Positions 1-9,100 of a stretch of DNA of 49,316 bases are shown here, one piece after another. The stretch is from Eubacteriales Family XIII. Incertae Sedis bacterium (GTDB lineage Bacteria; Bacillota; Clostridia; Peptostreptococcales; Anaerovoracaceae). The DNA lies in assembly GCA_031261345.1 (NCBI GenBank), contig JAISKC010000033.1:1-49316 (forward strand), in the 5' to 3' direction. A program made the translations under genes and the position numbers. The stretch's first letter is position 1. Every line of letters starts with the position of its first letter. The notes beneath the pieces are model-generated. The model did not search any database and was not told the origin of the DNA. It saw only the letters and a list, made by a program, of their open reading frames with translations.

Positions 1-2
1 TT

Positions 3-731
3 CAGGCGGAGTATGACTCTATCGTTGGCAATGCGGGCGGCACAGGCCTTCCTGCTATCCATGAGGACAACTATCTTAGTAGCGATGTGCTTATACTTAG
101 AAATGCGGAACTTGCCGCCCAGTTGGTTTTGGCTGACACGCTTGCAACGCAGGGTGAGGGCGATCAGGCGCTTTTGGACTTGACTACAGCGTTCGACACT
201 TTGGTGTCAAAGCATAACCACCCACTGGTCAGCCACTCGCACAGCTCCGGTCTGACAGCGTTTGGAGAAGATGTGGACATTGAAATCAAAGGAGATATTC
301 GGGACGTAACCGGAGTTGCCCTCAATGGCATTTCTTATCCCATTACTGCCACAGGCACGAATACCTACGATATCTATGAAGACGGCGACGTGATAGGGAA
401 TATCACCGAGGGAAGCGCAATCGTACATCTTCCTGCGGAGTTCTCAGATAGGCTGGCAAACGGCACTCATGAGTTGGTCGTCTTCTTCTCCGATCCCACC
501 ACGAACATCAATGTGGTTCAGAGCGGCAAGGCAAATATCGTCGTCAATCGTGAGGCTGAGGTGGATGACGAGCAGGGCGACCCTGATGGGATTGGCTCTC
601 AAATCAGACCACTTGTCCCTCTGACAGGCGATGATACGCTCATCGACATCATGCTTGGGCTCTCTATCGTTTCGCTTTCAGTGCTATTGTTCCTAATGCT
701 CATGCGCCGCCGCAAACCCAGTAGGCTGTAG
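3..731 (+). CDS. Wall-anchored surface protein, C-terminal part (5' truncated)
   Basis: The frame is open from the first bases of the window, so the start lies outside. The visible 242 residues end with a cell-wall sorting-type signal: VPLTG (bases 615-629), a hydrophobic stretch of about 20 residues, then RRRK. VPLTG is a near-consensus variant of the sortase LPXTG motif. The part before it looks extracellular and beta-rich and has no recognised domain. Probably an adhesin or other surface protein exported by Sec and linked to peptidoglycan. It is not part of the injection-system operon: a strong hairpin follows the stop. A GTG at 87 is an internal codon, not a believable start. Function unknown. 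Confidence 0.75.
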   Translation, partial: QAEYDSIVGNAGGTGLPAIHEDNYLSSDVLILRNAELAAQLVLADTLATQGEGDQALLDLTTAFDTLVSKHNHPLVSHSHSSGLTAFGEDVDIEIKGDIRDVTGVALNGISYPITATGTNTYDIYEDGDVIGNITEGSAIVHLPAEFSDRLANGTHELVVFFSDPTTNINVVQSGKANIVVNREAEVDDEQGDPDGIGSQIRPLVPLTGDDTLIDIMLGLSIVSLSVLLFLMLMRRRKPSRL

Positions 732-763
732 GCATAATGGGCTGAAGGGCAAGAGGGAATATC

Positions 764-806
764 AACAATAGTTTTTGGATTAATTTCCAAAAACTATTGT
801 TATTTT
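764..806 (+). terminator. Rho-independent terminator after the surface protein
   Basis: A perfect 16-base inverted repeat (764-779 and 786-801) with a 6-base loop is followed by a T-rich stretch (TATTTTA). It closes the transcript of the surface protein. The stem is AT-rich, so it is less stable than its length suggests. Its right arm overlaps the -35 element of the next gene. Confidence 0.7.
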
Positions 807-826
807 AGGTGTTTTGGGATTATAAT
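797..826 (+). promoter_or_regulatory. Sigma-70/SigA promoter of the DUF4143 ATPase
   Basis: TTGTTA (797-802), an 18-base spacer, then a perfect TATAAT (821-826). Transcription would start near 833, giving a leader of only about 15 bases that carries the GGAGGT ribosome site (835-840). The -35 lies inside the preceding terminator arm. Confidence 0.6.
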
Positions 827-847
827 GCTGCTGTGGAGGTGTGTAAG

Positions 848-2041
848 ATGATAGAACGAAGTGAATATCTTAACCAGTTAGTGGGCTTCAAAGATAAGAA
901 TATTATAAAAATTGTAACAGGTATCAGGCGGTGCGGGAAGTCAACGCTACTTGAGATGTATCAACAAAATTTGCTTGACCAAGGTATATTACCTGAACAA
1001 ATAATATCGATAAATTTTGAGGATTATGCCAACAAAGAACTTTTATTCCCTGACAACCTGCATTCTTATGTGTTAGATAGGATGCCAAAAAAGGGAATGA
1101 CATATGTGTTTTTGGATGAAATTCAGAACGTATTTGAATTCCAAAAGGTTGTGGATAGCCTTTTTTTGAAAAAAAATGTTGATTTGTATCTGACTGGATC
1201 AAATGCCCATATGCTTTCAGGCGATCTCGCAACACTACTTTCAGGCAGATATGTTGAAATTGAAATGCTTCCATTGTCATTTAAGGAGTACGTAAATGGC
1301 TCAGGTGATATAAACGAGCTTGGACGAAAGTATGCAGCTTATTTGGAAACAAGTTCTTTCCCCGGGGCAATGGAATTTAGCGGAAACCAAAAACAAATTA
1401 ATGAATACCTAAGTGGAATTTACAACACTGTTCTTGTAAAAGATGTAGTGGAACGTTATCACATTACCGATACCCTGATGCTGGAGAGTATCATTCGTTT
1501 TGTTTTCAACAATGTCGGGAATCAATTATCAACGAAAAGCATAAGTAATGCTATGAACAGTTCTGGCAGAAAAGTGGATGTAAAAACCGTAGAAAAATAT
1601 TTGCAGGCGTTGATGGATTCATATATCCTTTATCAGGCGAAACGCTACAATGTTAAGGGAAAGCAATATTTGAAAACTCTGGAAAAGTACTATGCAGTAG
1701 ACATAGGTATGCGCTATATGCTACTGGGACGCGCAAATACTGATACAGGTCATATCTTAGAAAACGTTGTATACCTTGAACTGCTTCGCCGAGGATTTCA
1801 GGTCTATGTAGGTAAGTTAGATGAACTTGAAGTGGATTTCGTCTGTATGAATCAAGATGGCATCACCTATTTTCAAGTCGCAGCAACCGTTCGAGAAGCG
1901 AAAACTCTGGAGCGGGAATTGAAGCCATTAAAAAAACTCGCTGATACTTATCCAAAATATATCCTAACCCTCGACGAAGATCCAGATGCAGATTATGATG
2001 GAATAAGAAGAATCAATGTTTTGGATTGGCTACTGAAATGA
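848..2041 (+). CDS. ATP-binding protein, AAA_14/DUF4143 type
   Basis: A 397-residue protein of the widespread bacterial and archaeal family with an N-terminal P-loop ATPase and a C-terminal DUF4143 domain that resembles a restriction-type nuclease fold. Walker A is GIRRCGKST, and the Walker B region reads FLDEIQN. Near the C-terminus EVDF followed by YFQVA looks like a degenerate PD-(D/E)XK core with Q in place of K. The cellular role of the family is unsettled. The start is ATG 848, placed 7 bases after GGAGGT; the frame is open upstream to 809 but that part has no ribosome site. The gene is more AT-rich than the CIS genes and has its own promoter, which fits an independently acquired gene. 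Confidence 0.88.
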   Translation: MIERSEYLNQLVGFKDKNIIKIVTGIRRCGKSTLLEMYQQNLLDQGILPEQIISINFEDYANKELLFPDNLHSYVLDRMPKKGMTYVFLDEIQNVFEFQKVVDSLFLKKNVDLYLTGSNAHMLSGDLATLLSGRYVEIEMLPLSFKEYVNGSGDINELGRKYAAYLETSSFPGAMEFSGNQKQINEYLSGIYNTVLVKDVVERYHITDTLMLESIIRFVFNNVGNQLSTKSISNAMNSSGRKVDVKTVEKYLQALMDSYILYQAKRYNVKGKQYLKTLEKYYAVDIGMRYMLLGRANTDTGHILENVVYLELLRRGFQVYVGKLDELEVDFVCMNQDGITYFQVAATVREAKTLERELKPLKKLADTYPKYILTLDEDPDADYDGIRRINVLDWLLK

Positions 2042-2073
2042 CATACATATAGTATGCGTTTTGAGCATTTTTG

Positions 2074-2103
2074 TTGTTTGTTGCTTACGTTACGTTGTAT
2101 AAT
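2074..2103 (+). promoter_or_regulatory. Candidate promoter of the CIS cluster
   Basis: TTGTTT (2074-2079), an 18-base spacer, then TATAAT (2098-2103). This is the last good promoter before the acetyltransferase and the long row of CIS genes, so it may drive the whole cluster. The leader from about 2110 to 2167 carries a GGGG ribosome site at 2157-2160. Confidence 0.5.
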
Positions 2104-2167
2104 TGTGGTTATAGCAATGGAATCCAATCCTTGTGATTGGTGGGGGCTAGATGCTTGGGGTATTTGA

Positions 2168-3163
2168 ATGAATAAAGGGGATAGTAAAGTAATCGGCAAT
2201 CGCGATTCTTTGACGGTGGGTATGTTGCCGCCGGAGCGAATGGCTGATTTTCGTTGGCTGATTCCGGCCGATTTTTCGGAGATAATTGACAATGAGCCCG
2301 AGCGATATATCGTAATGGGTGCGGTTTTGGATGGATTGCCCTGCGGAGTAATAGTTGCGGGGCTTGCGTTTGGCGACGGTGATGACGGTAATGCCGGTGC
2401 GTTTTCTGAAATCGCTCACCTCTGCGTGGGGCCGGATTTTCGGCGGCTCGGTGTGGGAGAGAAACTCGTTCATGAGCTTATGCTTGGGTTGGCGGATTCT
2501 TCGGGCTTGGACAAACTCCGCTGCTCGTTTGCGCAGACGGACGATTCGCCTGTTGCTTTTTTTGAGGCACTTGGTTTCAGTATAGAGGCGTCGGACGGCG
2601 GGGTCTATCATACGACGCTCGGTGCACTCGAGGACCTTCCGTTCTGGAAACAAGCCGCTACAGTGGGATCTGAATATATACCAATTTCAAAATTGCCGAC
2701 GGGAAGCCTTGCGGAATTCAGCAGACGTATGATGAGCAAGCTGGATTTGCTTTTGCCTCCGTTCTCAGAAAAGGGCTTGCTTAACGAAATAAGCCACGCC
2801 TTTATCGTCGGGGGACGGGTGGAAGGCATCGCGGCGGTTTCTTTGCAGGGTGAAGCTTTGGAGCTGTCGTGGCTTTACTGTGCAAGCGAACACATAAGGC
2901 ATTTGCCGGAATTACTCAGGGCTGTCTATCAGGCGGTTCTCGCGAAATATCCAAAGGACACGCCGCTCCATGTTTCTGCGGTAACGGAGTCTTCTGCGAA
3001 GCTGGCTGAGAAGCTCTGCCCCGAGGAGGATTTTTATCCGAATTTTGAGGCTGAGATGAATCTTGGAATGTGGCAAATTCGCACGCTTGCAGGTGAGCGG
3101 CAGGCGGAACTTATGGCGGAGAGCGTGGAAGTGCTTGATTGGTGGGCTGAGGCGCTTAGATAG
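2168..3163 (+). CDS. GNAT-like acetyltransferase, probably two tandem GNAT domains
   Basis: A 331-residue protein. Residues about 15-150 show a GNAT fold, with the acetyl-CoA binding motif VGPDFRRLGVGEKL on the usual strand-helix turn, a V/C-rich strand before it, and the typical AFFEALGF C-terminal element. The second half (about 170-330) has the same length and a similar strand and helix rhythm but no clear CoA loop, so it may be a degenerate GNAT domain. It is the first gene of the CIS row, 14 bases before the giant gene, which suggests co-expression. It might acetylate a CIS component or cargo, or a small molecule; the substrate cannot be told from sequence. The start is ATG with GGGG 7 bases upstream. 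Confidence 0.75.
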   Translation: MNKGDSKVIGNRDSLTVGMLPPERMADFRWLIPADFSEIIDNEPERYIVMGAVLDGLPCGVIVAGLAFGDGDDGNAGAFSEIAHLCVGPDFRRLGVGEKLVHELMLGLADSSGLDKLRCSFAQTDDSPVAFFEALGFSIEASDGGVYHTTLGALEDLPFWKQAATVGSEYIPISKLPTGSLAEFSRRMMSKLDLLLPPFSEKGLLNEISHAFIVGGRVEGIAAVSLQGEALELSWLYCASEHIRHLPELLRAVYQAVLAKYPKDTPLHVSAVTESSAKLAEKLCPEEDFYPNFEAEMNLGMWQIRTLAGERQAELMAESVEVLDWWAEALR

Positions 3164-3177
3164 TATGGAGGGAAGAC

Positions 3178-6100
3178 ATGGCGGAAACTTATGAAGAAAA
3201 ACTGAAATCCAGAAAGCCGATTTTTGAGCCCACTCACGAGAGCGTGGATCAGGTTGAGCAGGATATGCTTGGAATTCCGGAACAAGCGGCTTTCCAATCT
3301 CTCGGGGCGATTTCGGAGAATATATTTGCCAGCACCTTCATGCGTGAGCAGGATAGCGGAGTGCTTCCGGCCGTCAGCAGGGACTATCAGCAGAAGGAAT
3401 TGACGGAGCCCATACTCGATACTACGGGCAGCAAAAGTGAGCGCAAGAGGAAAAAAACGGAATATGAAGTGCAAAAGGCTGAATACGACAGGATCGTTGC
3501 TATTCAGGCACAGGAACGGGATTACTACAAGACTGCGACCAACATAGTGGGCAATACCGTCGTGCAAACGCGCGGAAATGATGTCTACGATATTCAGCAT
3601 CCTTGGCAACTTGAGGAGTTCAAAGATGATGAGGTTGAGCGGCCGTTTGAGTGGATCAAGATGAAATTCACGAATTTGGAGGAGGACGCATCTGAAGAAG
3701 ACAAAGATGCTTTCTACGTTCAGGACAGAATAGCAAAATCCATGACCGAGGCACGAAATATCATGATGAAGGAAAAGGGAAAACCTGCGCCGGACCTCGA
3801 CCGATTGGAGACTTATGACAAGCTGTCTCAACGCCTCGTATTGTGTTCAAACAGCTATGTTCTGAACGAGCGAGATATAAAGTCTCTCAACAAACTGAAA
3901 AAAGACGGGCTGGCGGGAGTGAAGGCTCAAATCGATGCGGGGACACAGACAGAAGATATTGATACGGATGCGGTTCTTGGTGCTGTGATTGAGAAACAGG
4001 CCGCTGTGCAGAAGACCACGCGACAAAATTTGCAGCTTGAAATCAGAAAGCTGACGGCGCTCATCAGGCGCGCGGAGCTCGTAACTGTTGATGAGAGTAC
4101 GTGGGCGGAGGGGGAGGACTTGGTCTATCTGGAGCAGATAGGTGTTTCCTCGGCTATCTTCAATATGCTCGGCTGGCCTTATGAGGCGCGGCGTGATAGC
4201 AGCGTCAAGACCCAAGCGGAGTTTGAGGAAAAGTACGGCAGCCGAATGAATATGGAGACGGATTCTGATAGGCAGAAGTTTGAGGACGGCTTCGGGCTGG
4301 ATGACGATAGCAATCCCGAAATAGCAAACACGGCTACATATAAGGAACAAGATAAGAAAGAGCAGGCGACAAGAAAACGCAAGGCCCACGATGAAATCAT
4401 TACTAAGGAGCTCGGCGCCGAATACGATAGATATGATCCGACAGGCCTCATAGAACAGATTCGCCGCAATCAAGAAGAGGCTGCCGCACGCCTTTCTAAG
4501 GAAGAAGATGAGCAGTGGTGGAAAGAGTTTTTGGAAAATGAAAAGAAGCTAAAAGAGGCGGAGAGCAAGGAGAATGAGGACGCAAAGAAGAGAAGATTTG
4601 CGGATTTCAGGGATAAACTTGATGATGAAAGATTGGCTGAGGAGGCAAGGCTCGCTGCTGAGAAGTTGGCTCAGGACAGAATAGATTTCAAGGCTCTGAT
4701 TGCAACGGAGTTCGTGAAAGAAAAGTCGGCAGAAGCGCACATCGAATACCTCGCTTCTTCAATGGAAAATGAACTCGTAGACGATGACCTCAAGACTTTC
4801 ATTGAAGAAAAGATAGATAGGGCAATAGAAGCCGATACAGATAAAGTAGTCGAGGCGATGAACGCCACCGCTCAAAGGGCTGTTGAGAGAATCGGCGAAA
4901 TCAACGCAAACCTTGATCTCAAACTCTCGCCGCAGGAACGTATGTTCTACATGGCGCAACTAGATGAGACGCTCGTGATCCTAGGTGCAAGTTTGGAAAC
5001 GCTCTCCCCCGCAGGGCAAGAGATCACCGAGAAGGAAGCTCCCCAGACAACTTTCAAGCAGGAAAAGCTGACGAAACTCACGCAAGGTCGTATCAATGCT
5101 TATTCTGCCAGAATAAAGCAGCTGACGGAGATTCAGTCGCAGTATGCACTTGCGAAGTATCATAGAGCTATCAAAAGACGGACGAACATCGACAGGGTTG
5201 TGCCGCATACAGCTCAGGAACTCGAGAATAAAATTTTGGACAGAGCGACATTGACAAAGACCGATCTCGATACGCTCAGGCAGGTTCTTCAGAGTGAGCA
5301 GGAACCTACAAAAGAGCAACGAGCCGGTCTTCTTGAAAATCTTGATGCCTTCCTTACGGGCAAGATGAAACGGGAAGTGGGAGGAAGTCTTGCCAAGCTC
5401 AGCTCGGAGGAGCTTTTGAACAAACAGGACAGAAAACTTCTCCATGCAGCCACCATGTACATACTTTCCATTGAAGATAGGAAGGCAATTGAGCCGGAGT
5501 TTGAAAAGGCCTCGATAGAGGCTTTGTCGGATTTGGCCGGTGATCTTGAGGGCCTCCTTCTTACCGACGGGGTCCAGTCTCTCGAAGGAGACAAGAAAAC
5601 CCTGCGGGCACTCACCATAGGCCAAGAACTCGATACACTCAGGTCGCAGGCACAGCGGGCACTTACGAAGGAGGCTAGGGAGGTCTTCGATGCGGAATAC
5701 AGTAAGGTGCAGGAGTCCTATGCGGTGTTCATGGAGAATACTATTCTAGCCGAAAATCATGACGAGATGTTGCGCAAGGTCTTGGGCGCAGGAGCACTTC
5801 ACCCTGGACTTTTGCAGGAATACAGCAAACTTTCAACCGATGAGGCCAAGAAGTTTATAGATGCTGTGAAGGCTTCCGGCGCGGAAGGGGCGGCCGCGAT
5901 CGATACCCTTTTGAAATCGCGTCCCGACCTCGATGGACTTGCTCTGTTACTCAAAACGAGGGCGCTTGAGGGGACGTTTGCCGGTGAGGCGCACGAGCTT
6001 TCGCTCAAGGAAAGGGCGAATATAATGACCGCTCACGATGGGTCGCGGCTTGCGAGAACTTGCCGAAACAGTGCAATAGAGATGTTGACAAAGGAGTATC

Positions 6101-9100
6101 AGGGAGATCAACTTGAGCTCAGAATTTCTGACGTGAACAAGCTCGATGATAAGGCGATGATAGCCAGTCTGCTCGACAAAAATCCCGCAGGTGATAATGC
6201 ATTCCTCCTGATAGTTACCTACGCTTTGCTGCTCTCCGGTGAAACGGGTCTTCCCATCACGGAGTCGCCCGAGACAAACGGCATATCGGTGAAATACCTC
6301 AAGGAAAACGTGGGTGTTTTCAGGAAAATAAAGCCCGACACGATCAAAACGGCATTGACGACCAAGATGGGCAGCGCCTCACAATACGAGGATATGAGCA
6401 AGCTCATCATCAGCGAATCCTCCATCTACGACAGCAACAGCCGTGGCAACAAATTCCTGAATTACTTGGGAGGTATATTTGGCAAGGATTTCTCTACGGA
6501 GAGCATGGGACTTTGGGTTCTGAACAGCCTGACGGAGGCCTCCGGCCATTACGATGCAAAGGCTATTCAGCAATCGATAATAAGGGAACTCAGGGGCACT
6601 ACGATGGGCGGCAGTATGACTACTGTAGGCTCAGAAGACCTTGAGCAGATGGTAGAGTCCATAAAGGATTCCTCATCAAAAGGCCCAAAATTCGTGAAGG
6701 ATTTGGCTCTCGCAGGACAAAGATTCGAAAGTCGGAAATTGATTGAGGGATTTCAGGAAGGGCGCCACGCTGCGGAGCACGAGGTCTATTCGGAGGAAAT
6801 GTTCGGCGGTATCAGCTCTGTTTCTGAAGCGAGAAGGACGCTTGAGAGCAAGGCAAAGGAAACGAAAAAGGACTTCACTGTCAGTAATGCTACCTCTCTC
6901 GCCTTGGGCGTGCTCAGTGCGAATGCACTTATGGGGCATTTGAAAAATCTCGTTACAGCGCCGATGCCCATTTCGGAAAAACAATTCATAGAGGATTTGG
7001 AGCATTACAAAGCGGCGGCAAAGGCAATACGGTCCGCCATAGAAAAAGGTGCCGGTGGCCAGTTTGACCTGAGAGCTATGTCATCCGATAACGAAAGGCG
7101 CGAGGGCGAAGATACTCACAAGGAGCGCCGCAGATTCAAAGATCCTATTGAAGCACTTGAAAAGGCGGCAACGATAGCTGATGTGAATGCAGTAATAGGA
7201 GCGTTTGAATCCACGCAAAATGATCTGAACCTAGTGCAAAGGGCACAGGCGGCCCTATTACTGGAAAAAGAAGCAGGGCACATAGAAGCGAAAGTGAAGG
7301 TAGGAACGGCCGAGGAACAGGGCGGCATGGACAAGCTGATAGATGATTTTCTCTCGGGTGTCGGCGGCGGAATTCTTGAGAAGACAAAGGCCAAAAGGGC
7401 TGATATCAGGAATATACTAATGGACAGCGTCAAGTCGAGCACCATGCCCGTTCAGCTGAACTACGAGGCAGCAATGGCCGTCAGAAAGCGTGTGGAGCAG
7501 GAGATGTCCGGTTCGGAACTGTTGCTTGCGGCTCGCGCTGACCGTATCGATATGTATGGCGGAAATGCTGAGAAAAATGAAGAGGGCGCGACGCTTTCAC
7601 TTACCGTGCTTGCAGTTTCTGAACTCTCGAATATCATTTCGGCAAGACACTCCATTTCGGGCGGCAATATCAAGAGATACAAGAAATATTTTTCCACTTT
7701 GAAAGGAAAGCTGAGCGGAAATTTCAATCTTGAAGCTATGACCAAGGATGGCCTTTTCAATAGGCAGAGTGAGACTCAGGTTGGGGCAGTCCGTGAAGAG
7801 TACATGAGTTTGATAAAGGCATGCGCGGAAGCTCCCGAAGATGATAACGCGGTAGCATTGGTGCAGGCTGTATCCAATCTCAAGGCGTTTTATGCGGCGC
7901 ATAGATTGGAAGAGCGAGCGGTTGCTGCACTGTCCGCAAAGGGTGGGACGCAGTCGTTTGAAACAAAGCTGCAAAACGCAACGGACAGTACAACCTTCTC
8001 GGAGGCGGCCGTGAAGACTGCCGAAACTGAAAAGAAGGCTGCGGAGGCGGCTGCTGAAGCGGCTCAGAAAAAGGCCAAAGAGGAAAAAGAGGCTCTGGAT
8101 AAAGCTATGAAAAAAGGAGGGATAGCCGCAGTACGCGATCTTCTTGAAGCGCAGCAGGAGGTGCAAGCTACCATTCCTGCCGTGGAAGCGACTTTGCCGG
8201 TGGCTGACAATACCATGGAAAAGATTCAGGCTTCATTACTCGGGAAATACAAATCCGAGTTATCGAGGAAGACCTTGGATAGAAAAGACCCTCTGCGCGA
8301 TATGGACGGGAAGCTGAAGGTGCAGCTCAAGAAGGTAACTGAAGCGGCAGTCCTCGCTTCATTCCAAGAAACGGTCGGTCTTGACTTCAGCACGTTCATG
8401 GAAAGGCTCTCGGACCATGGCAGCCCTGAATTTCAGGCTCTGAATGAGAAACTCGGTATCGCTTTCACGAACCTGCATTTTATGAGCGGCGGCGAGGAAC
8501 AGCACCCACTAGATGCCGGTTGGGAAGCACCGACGGCAGAGGAGGCCGCAAAGACAAAAAAAGACAGTGCAAGAGGAATTAAAGCCCCAAAAGCACTGCG
8601 TTCTGCGACTACAAAAGGACTGCTTCTCGCAGAAGCCATGATGGAGGAGTTATCTACAGAAATCACCAGTAATGGGAAAACCTCCGCAAATGAATGGCTA
8701 GTAAAGACGGCGCATAAGGGGACTTCTGAGCAAAGCATCATGTTTCAGCAGGCTCGCAAGAAGGTCAGCGTTACCGCTGCGGATGCACTGAAGAGAACGT
8801 TGACCGACATGACAGTCGAGAAGATGATAGGCGAACTTTCCAAGGGAGAGGTCCTTTCAATCCAGAGTTATAAAGGCGGCAATGTCGGGTTGAAGGGTGC
8901 TGTGAGTAGCATCGAGGCCTCGGTCAACTTGGAGAGTATCGCGGCGAACGACCTGACGATTTCGAAGGAAGATGACAATAAATTGTCGGTATACATAGGC
9001 GGCTCGATGTTCAACAAGCTCAGTGCAACGGCTGGAACGGACTTGGGCGTCGTGAAACTTGAAGGTTCCGCGGAACTTTCACTTACGCTCGCAAAGGGCA

